Of a DNA stretch of 64,000 bases, positions 12,008 through 25,500 are shown piece by piece. The notes under the pieces are model-generated. The model searched no databases. It was not told the origin of the DNA and saw nothing but the letters and a program-made list of their open reading frames with translations. Position 1 is the first letter of the stretch. Each line of letters begins with the position of its first letter. Source of the DNA: Pardosa pseudoannulata (taxonomy: Eukaryota; Arthropoda; Arachnida; Araneae; Lycosidae); contig CM063498.1 in NCBI GenBank assembly GCA_032207245.1, forward strand, positions 86,765,461 to 86,829,460, given 5' to 3'. Position numbers and translations under genes: made by a program.

Positions 12008-12710
12008 CGAGGTGTATCCAGAAAGTAAGTTTCCCTATTTAAAGATAAAAAGAACTCAAATTTTCACGGACATATTTATTGGCAACAAGTGCAGTAAGCA
12101 ATGTGTCAGCTATTTTTCAAAATAGCCACCACCAGAATTGAGACACTTTACATTGTGGGATCAACTTTAGTATACCTCTGCGTGTGAATGAAACCATCCC
12201 TGTCCCAGAACACCGTGCACATCCCTTTTCGTACCGACAGCGTCTGTTTGAATTTGGTCCTGTCCGAAGATCCACTATGACGTCAATGCATTGACAGTTG
12301 CTTAATTTCTGGGGTAAAGTGTGTAATCCAAGTCTCATTGCCAGTGACGATCCTGTCGAGGAACTCGTCGCCGTCATCGTGATACCATAGCAGAATGTCA
12401 GTGCTGCTCTTAAGCGTTGAATTTTGTGTTTGGGTGTTTCGGCTCATAGACAGAGCTGAAGAGGAATTTCAATTGGTGCAATGCTTTGTGCATTCAAGAT
12501 CACCGACTGAACCTTGCAGGCAGCAGGAGAAGGAATTAAGAGTTTCCATTTCGGACTACTACTACCCTGCTACTGGCATGAATTGAGACTTGTCCATCTG
12601 GCATATGATTAATACGTCATAGATCTGTTGTGCACGCGCAATTGACACCTCTAATTACGTTTAATTTAAAGGGGAAAGCATCGGGAAACTTACTTTCTCG
12701 ATGAGCCTCG
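12008..12710 (-). mobile_element. Internally deleted mariner element
   Basis: The ends CGAGGTGTATCC...AGTAAGTTTCCC and the reverse of GGGAAACTTACTTTCTCGATGAGCCTCG are inverted repeats, each flanked by TA. On the minus strand (about 12370-12170) the transposase reads FLDRIVTGNETWITHFTPEI, followed by a frame break and TKFKQTLSVRK, MCTVFWDRDG. The catalytic aspartate expected in VTGDETW is asparagine here. The N-terminal and C-terminal portions are largely lost, so the element is dead. Confidence 0.85.
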
Positions 12711-12748
12711 TATAATAATAGGTGGCATCTTTTGCACAAATTCCTCGC

Positions 12749-12856
12749 CACGAGTCAGACTCGTAGCTTTTGCTTATGACACAAATTCTTTACCACGAGT
12801 CAGACTCGTGGCTTTTGCTTATGGCACAAATTCTTTACCATGAGTCAGACTAGTGG
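12749..12856. repeat. 45-bp tandem repeat of small hairpins, three units
   Basis: Three units spaced exactly 45 bp (GAGTCAGAC at 12752, 12797 and 12842) each centre on an imperfect palindrome of the form CCACGAGTCAGACTCGTGG, separated by CTTTTGCTTATGRCACAAAT. Confidence 0.8.
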
Positions 12857-13475
12857 TTATAGGCCAAAGGGTTACTAATTCAAACTTTACAACAGATAAA
12901 TACTAATGACCTAAGAGTAGGTCTTATACCAATTCATCCAAACCAAATAACAAATTTGAAAATAATGTTAAGTGGGAAAGGAAAGGTAAAATAGCAAAGA
13001 CAAAAATGTTTAAAAGTTTAACAAGATACATATGCTTGTATTTTTATCTTACTGTTTTCTTATATTAGGTTCATGTGATAATTGCTGACATACACCTGGT
13101 TCTGCGCTTAACGTATTCGCAACCGCTGGGGTAAATTCAGGTCATTTCAAGTTCTATTTTAAATGTCCCTGACGTGAATTCACGTCCTGTGGTTCTGTAT
13201 GCGGCAACGTTATTTCTTGTTGCGTTATCATGAGAAAATGTTAATAGGGGAGAGACTATATAACTTACATAGTTATTGTATTTTATATATCTAATGCTTT
13301 CATATTTGAATTTGTTATAGTTGAACCCCTTAACGATAAGTTTGTACCAACCACTTCAGAATTTCCCTATTTTCGTCGGTATTCAGTATCAGAAACTCAA
13401 AATATTCACCGGTTGCGAATATGTTAAATGGTTTCTGTAATCTGTCTTAGTTACTGTACAGACGGAGATATCTGC

Positions 13476-13805
13476 ATTTCGGAAATCTCATTCCTAACTA
13501 GAAAAAACTGGTGTATTAAGACTTGCTGGAATGTTCGATTGTAGCACTTATCCTAGCATTTGTACCGGTTTGGGCAAATCCCAAACATACCTCCCTCCCT
13601 ACAAAGAGATAAAAAACTTTCAAAAATTATTTCAAAAATTATTTCGGAAATCACATTCCTAACTAGAAAAAACTGGTGTATTAAGACTTGCTGGAATGTT
13701 CGATTGTAGCACTTATCCTAGCATTTGTACCGGTTTGGGCAAATCCCAAACATACCTCCCTCCCTCAAAGAGTAATAAAAAACTTTCAAAAATTATTTTA
13801 AAAAT
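13476..13805. repeat. 165-bp tandem duplication, two units
   Basis: The unit beginning ATTTCGGAAATCWCATTCC occurs at about 13476 and again 165 bp later with very few differences, including a short insertion in the A-rich spacer. No coding content. Confidence 0.85.
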
Positions 13806-13964
13806 TATGTAGACTAGAAAAAAAATGAAACAGTTGAATTTAGACAGCAATACAAATACAGATTTTTAAAAAATCGTTTTACAGAAAACTATTTATTTTT
13901 AACGAGCTAACATCAACGATCTTGCAAAATAGTACTTGTTGTCTTATACCACTTGGTCAAACCA

Positions 13965-14285
13965 AGCACGATTGAGCCATACGATACTTGTATTAAGGCA
14001 AATCGGTGCACCTTTCGTTTTAACGAGCACCTTAAGGATGTAAGAACGACTTTATCCAAGTGGGTCCTCATAATTTAGAAGCAGGGACCAAGCAGAAGAC
14101 CCATAGACTTGGCCAGACACCCCCAGAGGTATTGATTGAGAACTTGAAGGACATTGTGACCACGAACATATTTTACGTGCCCCAGTCACCTTTAACGAAC
14201 ACGACGGATCTTAGGACGGCTCAGGTTCCGAACCTGCAATCCTCCAGTTACGAGAGCGTTGCCTTTGCCAACTGAGCTACAGCGG
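13965..14285 (-). repeat. tRNA-derived SINE (minus strand)
   Basis: A tRNA-like head lies at 14285-14214: an A-box TAGCTCAGTTGG, an anticodon-arm-like CTCTCGTAACTGGAG, and a B-box-like GGTTCGGAACC with one departure from consensus. It is followed on the minus strand by an unrelated body of about 250 bp. The acceptor stem is imperfect, so a functional tRNA is unlikely. Confidence 0.65.
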
Positions 14286-14445
14286 ATTACTTGCAAAATT
14301 AAAGCTAGTACCTACTACTGTATTTGACCGTATTACTCATTTATTTTATAGAATTAAGTAATTGAGATGCACTTTGTAGGCTGAGCTAAAGTTTCTAGCC
14401 GTAGTTCATCGTGTTTCGCCGTCGTAAGCAATTAACTACCTTCCC

Positions 14446-14487
14446 TGCCGCCTAGGGCACGGACAAACTGGTCTGCCCTAGGCGGCA
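14446..14487. repeat. Perfect 14-bp stem hairpin
   Basis: TGCCGCCTAGGGCA at 14446-14459 is exactly reversed and complemented at 14474-14487, with a 14-base loop. It is GC-rich in an AT-rich context. It is not followed by a T-run, so it does not look like a polymerase III terminator. Confidence 0.85.
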
Positions 14488-15050
14488 TCGACTTTTGAAA
14501 ATACTTTTACTACGAAAAAGTTGCAGAAATATATTCTACAAAATATTATTTACACCCTAGAAGTCTAGTACATAGTTATTTTATATATATATATATATAT
14601 ATATATTAGATTTAACTAAAATACTGACCACCGCAAGTGAAGTTTATAACATGCGAGCATATCCTTTTATTTTTTAAGAGATTGTGCTATCATTTTCTGT
14701 TCAAATTTTATTTTATGGATTTTAATAAAACCTTTTGTTATACTTTTTTTCTTACGAAAATATTCAAGCTTTAAAGGTTTGAACTTATAATTATCTCTTT
14801 GAACAATTTATCTCTTTTAAAAACAATTATAGTGGCGGTTGGAGAAGGCAGCAAAACTACTAAAGACGGTACTGCTACCACCTAGGACTGGTCATAAGTC
14901 GTATGATCGATTTCAAGAAATCCCTTAGATATCAAAGTGTACACTCTTTTTCCAAAATATAAACATTTTTTTAAATTTTTATAATTTTCGCGATTATTAT
15001 GCATTTTTTTCTTATTTATTTCGTTTCCTGTAACATGCATTAAGAACACA

Positions 15051-15490
15051 GGTGTGAAACAACGGTAGTGAGAAACCCCGTTCCAACAACGTAACTTCGG
15101 AAAAACCGAACATAACGTTTCTTGGTCGTGACGTCATCACCTTTGTTTTCAGCGGAGGAGTTCGAATTGCGAAACCTGATCGCGCCGAGTCAACGACCTG
15201 GCGTCGAGAGGGAAACTATGCGCGGCCTCCCAGGTGTGACCTTCAGAGAAGGCCGACCTTCGCTGCGATTTTCTTCCTACCTTGCCCAGAGGTAATCGCG
15301 GAGGAGCGGATTGGGGCTCATCTCCTCTCCAAACACAATGGAATAAGGCTTATCTCCGAAAGTTTTCCTTGCCGGCCACTAATTTGTATCATTTTCAAAA
15401 CACTCAAGTCAGCACTTTCCCAGATTTCTTAACTGACAGTCACACTACTGATATGACTCCGACCAGAAAGAGAAGTGTAATATGATTAAA
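15051..15490. other. GC-richer island, unassigned
   Basis: Much richer in G+C than its flanks, with a GTGACGTCATC CRE-like site near 15127. A short open frame (15282-15485, plus strand, 67 codons) has no recognisable family features. It could be a promoter/first-exon region or a retroelement fragment. Confidence 0.25.
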
Positions 15491-15569
15491 GAACAATATT
15501 ACTGGACAGAGAAAAAAAAATCTGATTCTCCTCATTATCTTACGCCAGCTGTTCTTGATATCTCGCCAC

Positions 15570-15735
15570 GAGGTGCTTACCATGAAGAGTGTAAGGGGGT
15601 ATGCCAGACTGGAGAATCTCCTCAGTCTTAAGCATCCTCAGAAGGGGAATTTTTGCTCTTAATTCCGTACCTCTCTTCCACTGCCGACTTCCCAGCGAGA
15701 GGACATTCAAACCCTTAGATTAAACCTAAACGTTC
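15570..15735. repeat. SINE body fragment, family shared with 41150 and 44930
   Basis: Contains a segment GCATCCTCAGAAGGGGAATTT followed by a CTCTTAATTCCGTACC-like stretch. Related wording appears near 41155-41210 and 44925-45015, indicating a dispersed family. Confidence 0.4.
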
Positions 15736-15793
15736 AATACTGGAGATGTTCATTCCGTGTGCCACATCGTATCCGGTACCTCAGTATTCTATC

Positions 15794-16911
<1,118 letters not shown>

Positions 16912-17985
16912 CTATCCCAGCATATAGACTCCTACGCTCGGGTGGCAGCGATTGTCAACCTTTTTTCAGTCCGAGTACCCTTCACTGGCTCAATTACTTT
17001 CTGCATTCTCCCATCCCTTCCAATCTATTTTATCCATTACAAATGCTGAAATATTCTCCAAAAATGCAGTATTTTTGACATTTTCTATGTTGATTTAAAA
17101 ATCTTTATCTACTGGTGAAAGATGCTTAGTTGAGTATTTCATATTTATCTACTTGTTACCTAAATTTGAGTCTATACACTTTTTATTTAGTCTTTAACTG
17201 ATTTACACAGTTTATATGCAGACTGATACACATAATTAAGCTTTCTTTGCATTTTCAGTCCAAAGAGGGCTTAATTCTGCCAAACCAAAAAAATAACATG
17301 CCCTCATGAATACATGGGTCTTGGATTAATAAGATATCTAGCTTTTCAACTACTGTGAATTAGAATACTGTCATCATGGATACTCTTGAGGCTGTAGCTT
17401 TATTTGGCATAATTTTGACATTTTAGTACATTACAAAATAAAAAGAAACAAAAGATGCTGGCAATGGCTTAACTCTAAAACACTGCTGAGAGAAAACAAT
17501 GTTAAAAAGTGGTAGAGAGAAGCTCTCTAACACTGAATACAGCAGAATGACAGACATCAAGCAATTATTATTCATCACTGTTCTTTTGTGCAACATCCCT
17601 TTCTCATGCCTTGTTCTTATTTATGCATCTCAATGTTCACTGAGGGCACTAGATATTTTATGATTCCCAGTACTAAAAGCAGAAAATACTCCCTTTGTGC
17701 ATTCAAATGCTCAGTATCTTCAAAATATCTGATAATTATAACAATGATTAGCCAAATGTTCTTTCTGGCAAAGAACTTTATAAAGTTAAATACATTAGAC
17801 CTTGCTTCCAAAAAGGCCTAAGTAATTCTTGAAGCTGTGAAGATTAAGTGTTCTCTTTCCTTTTAACAAGAAATAAATTTGGATGTAACTTCTATATCTT
17901 CTGTCATGCATCTTTAAGCGTTTATAGCAGTTTTCAGATCTTTATTCTCAGTGGATGTATATATATTACAACCGTCTGAACTCTT
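16912..17985. other. No gene seen; one hAT-like fragment
   Basis: The stretch near 16950-16985 (GTCAACCTTTTTTCAGTCCG) resembles a hAT terminal region. The remainder is AT-rich, with no coding region that I can support on either strand (the open frames at 17588-17821 are unsupported). Confidence 0.4.
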
Positions 17986-17989
17986 TAGA

Positions 17990-18560
17990 GCATACGACGC
18001 CTTGCAGTCCAATACAGAAAAGAAATTGCCCCATTAGATAGGAGAGTCGAAAAGGAACCCAAAGAAATAACATCCTGAAGGGTAGGACAAGAAGAAAGGT
18101 GATCTCCATGCATTAGGGCTGAAGCATAAAGAACACAGTTCGGTGAATCAGTAAGACCAACTTTGTACAGATGGGCCTGAAGAAAATCATGTCATCTCAA
18201 GGTGGAAACAGGCCATACCAATAGCTCAGAGCAAGGTGCCACATATTTGCCTATCCAAAAAAGACCATTTTTTTCGGAAGCAATATCCCTATAATGGCAT
18301 AGTCAAGCCTTACGAACATGTTCAAGAATGGCTCGCTTAACATTTCTTTAGAGGGGCACAAGTTATGGGTTTGTGCATAAAACAGCCCTCCTTAGCAAGT
18401 GCATCTGCATGCTCATTCCCAGGCACATCACAGTGGCTACAGATCCATTGCAGAATTACCTCTTTCCCTGATTCAATCAAGGAACCAATTCGCTTTTTAC
18501 ACTCGAATTCCATGAGATTAAGTAGGAGTTTGAGTGGAAAGTAGGAGGTTGGAGGCTATT
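17990..18560 (-). pseudogene. Non-LTR retrotransposon RNase H and C-terminal tail, decayed
   Basis: The minus strand from about 18530 down reads KKRIGSLIESGKEVILQWIC, then SHCDVPGNEHADALAKEG (the RNase H closing histidine and aspartate region). After frame breaks it gives LYKVGLTDSPNC, HLSSCPTL and YWTARR, the usual C-terminal zinc-knuckle-like tail of Jockey/CR1-style elements with RNase H. Several stops and frameshifts are present. Confidence 0.75.
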
Positions 18561-19464
18561 ATCTTCTGCAAAGTTGTCCTTATGTTTTTTACCTGGAAGA
18601 ATTCTGCCAGTGGCTGTTCCCTCAAATAGTTTTCTAGTTTTTCTTTTCCTGAAATGCTGGATGATCTAACTCCTACCTCATTCAGGAGGATTTTTAGCTT
18701 TGTTAGAGCGATACCTCAAGGACATTGTAAACCTTCCAAAGATCAAGCCATCTTCTTCATTGATTTATTGATCTGTGAAGAACAAGTGTGAATAAATGTA
18801 ATTTTGCAGCTTCTGTTAGAATCTAGGTATTGGCAAAATGTTTCACCTTTCTTCTCACTAAAATCACTAAAGTTTTCAACAAAGCACCCTAAATTAATGT
18901 GTAAGGAATGAACAGCTCCCATTTCAGCCAAGTTCTTTAAAATTGAAAAGCATGTCTCTTATAATTATTTGACTTGCTTGCCAACAAAGCTTTTAACAAC
19001 TGAACAGTTGAAGACCAAGCATAATTCTCCCTAAATTCATTGATTCTATTAAATGTGGGTAAGTTATTAGCTGTGTGATTTGGGAGCCATTAAAGCTTAT
19101 TAAAGATTCTAGCTTTTTATTTTTAAGCATTTATTTTACAAAATTTATTACATAAGAAAAGCAGTTGATATGTTCATACATGCATATATATACACACTTA
19201 AGGTATATCTTAAAATTTGCATATGATTGATGATATAAAAAAATAATGTTTTTGAAGTTTTGTCTGAAATATAACAAAAAATAGCTTTAATATCCCAAGC
19301 ACTATTTTTTTTAAACAGAGTTATATTCTAGAATGATTTAAACTGCATCATTCATCATGAAACCTCGAAATTTTTTTTTACAATTTTTTATGTTAAAACT
19401 TCTATTTACAGATGTAATGAATATTTAAATTACAAAAGTATAAAAATAAACATTTTCAAAACGA
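18561..19464. other. TTI2 3' flank, likely 3' UTR at its high end
   Basis: No independent gene recognised. The minus strand just below the TTI2 stop is AT-rich with AATAAA motifs around 19131-19155. A minus frame at 18743-18931 is continuous but unidentified and may belong to the adjacent retrotransposon. Confidence 0.45.
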
Positions 19465-19551
19465 TTAGCTTTGACTTTCTCTTGAAATTTTCTTTAGCAA
19501 TTCTGCACCAGGCACATATTCATCTTCCTCCAAATATTCTTCAACCAATTG
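19465..19551 (-). CDS. TTI2: TTI2 coding exon 11 and stop (residues 441-468)
   Basis: Acceptor TTTTACTACAG, phase 0. It encodes [19 protein letters not shown] and ends at TAA 19467-19465. The tail is acidic. On the minus strand, AATAAA motifs occur about 310-335 bases downstream (around 19131-19155) and could end the transcript. Confidence 0.88.
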   Translation of the reverse strand, partial: QLVEEYLEEDEYVPGAELLKKISRESQS

Positions 19552-22500
19552 CTGTAGTAAAATAAATATGATAATTATATAAATACATATATGTATACAA
19601 ATTGACAAATCACATAAATTAAGGTGATAAGATACATCTCTCATTATATATTTCATATATTTAAATAACATCTTAGGGTTGCTTTTGAAGTGATTAACAG
19701 CATTCCTATTGAGGCTTCTCTGGTTTATACAGACGGCAATATTGAGAGATTCACCGAAAGTGGGGCCTCTATTAACAATGGTGAAGAAGAGATATTTCTC
19801 AAATGTAAGAATACAGATTACTGTTCTGCTTTTAGTTATGAATTGACCACCATTAACATGGCTTTGGATTGTGTTACAGAAAGACATTTGTCCAAAGAAA
19901 TCTGGATCCTTTTGGACAGCCAAAGTGCAATACAATGCCTACAAAATTGCAGATTTACAAGGAATCAAAAAGGAAATAGGATTATATCAAAACTCAAGAC
20001 TCTGTCCTAGATCCTCCTTCTACAATAGATTCTGTCCCATTTGAATTTAAACTATAATGACATTGCGGATAGACTGGCAAAGGAGGGCTCTACCATGACT
20101 CAAGTGATTAGTGATCCTCCAACACACTTTGAGCTATATTCAAAAAGTAAGGCATCTATAAACATCTCTTGTAAGCAACCCACCCTCACATTCATGACAG
20201 TCTAGTGAGGGTCCTGGTGTTATAAATGTTTTTGAAGGTGACAGGAGTGAATAATCTGCATTGGCTTGACTGATTTCAGAGCATTTACAAACCCTCAGGT
20301 TTTTTAAAAATACTTTAGGCAATTCCCTGTTTGCATCAAGTCTAATATTGAGAAAGCCACTCCACAAAACCTTTTCGGTTGCATTAATTTGGTATGCAAA
20401 AGTTGAGGAAACCAACTTTCATCTTGGATGTACTTAAACTATTACTCTACGTTGAAAATGTCAGGTTTTTTTTGCAAAAAATCATGACTTTTTTTATTTC
20501 TTTATTGTAAAATTTCAACTTTTAGGCCTCTAAATCTGTTTTTGTTTTGTCTCTACAGCATGCTAAAGAAAAGTTACAGCTGTTTAAACATTAGTGACAG
20601 CTGTCAAACCAAAACAGAAGTAGCAACTTCAGAGCCGGAAGTGAATTTAAAGCCTTTTGAGCACTTTTTTGACAAAACTTTTTAAATTTTCATGAAGATT
20701 AGTTTAAACATTTTTCTGGTATTTTTAATAATTAACAACTTGGCAATTAGAAAGTTTTGAAGCAAGAAAGTGTGGGGAATTTTAAACATGTATTTTAATT
20801 TTTTAATAGTTAAAGTTGCTTTCATACACTTCAAATGAGTTTTTCTCAGAACAGTACTTTTAATAAAATGTTGAAACTTGAAATGTGATTTTTCAAAAAG
20901 TTCTTAAAATATTTTATTGGAAATTATTATGAATGTTTTTGATAGTATTTACTAGTAAATGACCTAAAAGCTTTAAATTTGGATAATTTTTAATGATGTT
21001 ACACTCATAGTTAGTTATAAAGGTAATGAAAATTCGTTAAAAATTCTGTGTATGATTTTGAAGGACCAAATTTTTTTACCAAATGTAAATTAAGCAAAGA
21101 TTTTAGGTGATTCACTAGTCCAGTGTATAAGAAATGTGTTGCATCAAAAAATATTGAAATAATTTAATTTATTAAAAAATTAGACCTTTTGAAAAAACTC
21201 GATTTTTTTACTAATCTTTCTTCATTTATTAGAAATTTTATAAAAACTTCTCCAGGAATAAATTTTTAAATGCAATTCTCTATGATAATATAAAAAATAA
21301 ATCTAAAAATGTAAAAACATGAACTAGTTTCTATGTTTAAAGAAAAAAGTTCTCCGGAAGTAGATGGGTACCTTAAGCAAATAATCTCATGGATCTGTTC
21401 TGATTCAGATCAGAGGAATAAGCAAGAAGAAGACTATATAATAAAACAGCAGATGCAAAATAATATCCCTTTATATGAATACCCAGCCATCGGTCTAGAT
21501 AATTAAGGTTTAAATATATATATATATATACATACATACACAGTTAAATGAAAATTTTAATTAGTTTTTTAGATCTTATTACATATTAGATAAAACAGAT
21601 ATAAAATAAACCAGATATATAGTAATATAAGCAACTTCAGAAACAAATTAATTTAATGAAAATAAATAAAAATGCAATTCAATTAAATTCCTTAAATTTT
21701 ATTCCCTCATATACTTAATAATTATAAACATACAAATACAATGTAATATTTGGGGATTTATCTATCTTTGCACTCAGCTGGAACTACCAATGTTTTACAA
21801 AGAATTAGGTTACCAATAAAAATGTGAAACTTGAGACATAAATAAACTGTTAAATACTTTTTATTTTGAAATAATCACAAGTTACAGCCAACAATGGAAT
21901 AGATTAACATAGGAAAAAATGGTGAAATGTAAAAAGAAAAACTACGCCTAATAAAAATAGAGAAAATTATATAACTAAAATATCTAGTCAAAAAAGCAGC
22001 TATATTATTGTAAAACACAATTTAAACACCATTACATGGATAAGATTACTTTATCTGACACTAATTTTATAGCTTTTATATATTTTAAAAATAATGATTT
22101 ACATAAATATATATACATATATACACACACATTAATATACTAATCACTTTATGGCCAACCAGTTATTAAAACTTTAATAATTTTAGCACGTCATCCAAAG
22201 AAATATATATCCAGTGGCACCTTATTATATGGCTTGACCTAGCTTAACCCTTTTGTGGGCCATTTATTTCTCACTCCATGTTTCCAAACTTTTAAAACAG
22301 AGCTACTAATTTTATTCAATTGATCGAACAACTGATGACAGCACAAAACCAAAGTAGGAATCAGTCTGCCCGTCGTTTCAATAACAAGACCAATATATTA
22401 TAATGGGTTTTGCTCTTGCCACAGGTGTATTTTGTAAGATCGTGTAGGTGGGAAGTAATCTTCCCACAGCCCACAAAAGGGTTAATGGAGGACAAAAAGC

Positions 22501-25500
22501 ATTTTATCTCCATCAATTCGACATCTCTAAAACACCTTCAATAGTTTATCTGAATCAACATGCAAAATTTCTTGAAGATAGATCTAGCTATTTCAGAATG
22601 CATAGCAGACATACATACATACAGAAGATTTTACATATATAGGTATGTGTATGTAATACATGCTTATCAGTTGAGGAAAACATACTTTAAAAGTTCCAGA
22701 GCATGCATCTTTTAACAAACTTAGGCACATCTCACAGTTAGTTAGAACTTCTTTGGACACTAAAATTACAAAGAAATGTGAATGATTTTAGGGAAAATAA
22801 AAGTATAGAAAATATGCTAACAAATAACTCTACATACAGAAAATTTACTTTAAAGTTATATTTTATGAGGCACACAATTTTAATAAAACAAGATTTCATA
22901 ACAACAAAAGAATCTGTTAAATTTTGCTTTTTAACAAATGCTTTGAAAGCATTTTATATTAACATATTGTAAACAAACAATAACTTTAAACAATTTTAAA
23001 AACAGTCAAACAGGCTAGTAACATAGAAATGAATATGCTAGTACCATAGAAATTGAGTAAACAGGATTTATACGGTTAGAATGTATAAGACTTTAACTTC
23101 AGTTCATATAATTTATCAATTTAAAAAATGCACATAATCAATTATTCAATTAAGAATTGAATAATTCTGACTCTAATATAATAAAGCAAGAAATATTTTG
23201 TAAGAACAGGGCCACATTTATTTAACCATCTGATTATCATAGTCAAAGACAGAAAATGCATATAATCAATTAATAATACTAAGCAAATTCATTTTCTTCT
23301 GACAAATTGAACTTTGGGTAATCAAGTCCTAACATTAAGGTAAAAATGTATACTTATAGCATGGACATATCTGGGTAAGCAAATTACAAAGAATTAGGTT
23401 ACCAATAAAAATGTGAAACTTGAGACATAAATAAACTGTTAAATACTTTTTATTTTGTAAATAATCACAAGTTACAGTCAGCAATGGAAAAGATTAACAT
23501 AGGAAAAAATGGTGAAATGTAAAAAGAAAAACTATGCCTAATAAAAATAGAGAAAATTATGTAACTAAAATATCTAGTCAAAAAAGCAGCACTATTATTG
23601 TAAAACACAATTACATGGATAAGATTACTTTATCTGACACTAATTTTATAGCTTTTATATATTTTAAAAATAATGATTTACATAAATATATATACATATA
23701 TACACACACATTAATATACTAATCACTTTATGGCCAACCAGTTATTAAAACTTTAATAATTTTAGCACGTCATCCAAAGAAATATATATCCAGTGGCACC
23801 TTATTATATGGCTTGACCAAGCTTAACCCTTTTGTGGGCCATTTATTTCTCACTCCTCGTTTCCAAACTTTTAAAACAGAGCTACTAATTTTATTCAATT
23901 GATCGAACAACTGATGACAGCACAAAACCAAAGCAGGAATCAGTCTGCCCGTCATTTCAATATCAAGACCAATATACTATAATGGGTTTTGTGCTTGCCA
24001 CAGGTGTATATTGTAAGATCGTGTAGGTGGGAAGTAATTTTCCCACGGCCCATGAAAGGGTTAATGGAGGACAAAAAGCATTTTATCTCCATCAATTCGA
24101 CATCCCTAAAACACCTTCCCACAGTTTATCTGAATCAACATGCAAAATTTCTTGAAGATATATCTAGCTATTTCAGAATGCATAGCAGACATACATACAT
24201 ACAGAAGATTTTACATATATAGATATATATATGTAATACATGCTTATCAGTTGAGGAAAACATACTTTAAAAGTTCCAGAGCATGCATCTTTTAACAAAC
24301 TTAGGCACATCTCGCAGTTAGTTAGAACTTCTTTGGACACTAAAATTGCAAAGAAATGTGAATGAATTTAGGGGAAAATGGAAGAATACAAAATATGCTA
24401 ACAAATAACTCTACATACAGAAAATTTACTTTAAAGTTATATTTTATGAGGCATACAATTTTAATAAAACAAGATTTCATAACAACAAAAGAATCTGTTA
24501 AACTTTGCTTTTTAACTATTGCTTTGAAAGCACTTTATCATATTAACATACTGTAAACAAACAATAACTTTAAACAAGTTTAAAAACAGTCAAACATGCT
24601 AGTAACATAGAAATGAATATGCTGGTAGCATAGAAATTGAGTAAACAGGATTTATACGGTTAGAATGTATAAGACTTTAACTTCAATTCATATAATTCAT
24701 CCATTTAAAAAATGCACATAATCAAGTATTCAATTAAGAATTGAATAATTCTAACTGTAATATAATAAAGCTAGAAATATTTTGTAAGAACAGGGCCACA
24801 TTTATTTAACCATCTGATTGTCATAGTCAAAGACAGAAAATGTGTAAAATCAATTAATAATACTAAGCAAATTCATTTTCATCTGACAAATTGAACTTTG
24901 GGTAATCAAGTTCTAACATTAAGGTAAAAATGTATACTTATAGCATGGACATATCTGGGTAAGCAAAAAGTAAGCAGTATCTACCCATAACAAAATATAT
25001 CAGAAGTCACATTTTTCTATTACTTTTACATATTTTTTAATAATATGGGGCATTTGCCTATTAAGTATTTGTCTATCCATTGATGCAGGTTTTGTCGACC
25101 ATTTCATTAATAGAGCACTATATAGAGAGTCAACTTTACTCCCTGTAAGGTAGCAACTTCAAGCCTAGGCCCTTTCTTAGGTAACTGGCTGCTAAATACA
25201 TTTCTAAGATAGCCACCCTCAAAATGAAAGAAAATGCTGAATGATTAATAAAATTTTTATTTCATACTAAGCACATATATTAATGATTTTCAAATCAACA
25301 AAAAAAAGTTTTGATATGGGAGGAAAAAAAAGAAAAACAAATACAAATTATGAATAATTTGTATTTGTTTGTTAAAATTTGTGTTTTTTTTTATAAATAT
25401 AAAACAAGTCAAAAACATGCAAGTAACTCAATTTAATTTTGAAGTGAGCAATAAACATATAAAACTTGTAATGTTATTTTAAGATAGTTAGATCATTCTA

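Larger units (their letters stand above)
21795..24968. repeat. 1.59-kb tandem duplication spanning TTI2 exon 10
   Basis: Unit A (21795-23383) and unit B (23384-24968) are direct repeats differing by scattered substitutions and small indels, a few percent by eye. Each contains one TTI2 exon 10 and one TTAA-flanked MITE. Both lie within what would otherwise be a single TTI2 intron-exon-intron stretch. Confidence 0.9.

Noticed and set aside
14214..14285. Possible functional tRNA (CGT anticodon-like) on the minus strand
   Set aside because: The acceptor stem does not pair fully, the B-box has a mismatch, and the sequence continues into a SINE body.
23770..23955. 61-codon minus frame as a transposase fragment
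   Set aside because: It overlaps a TTAA MITE end, and the residue pattern did not match piggyBac motifs on inspection.
22448..24556. Four similar plus-strand open frames in pairs (about 64-77 codons)
   Set aside because: They are the same non-coding intronic sequence repeated by the 1.59-kb duplication. The real coding content there is the 74-nt minus-strand exon.
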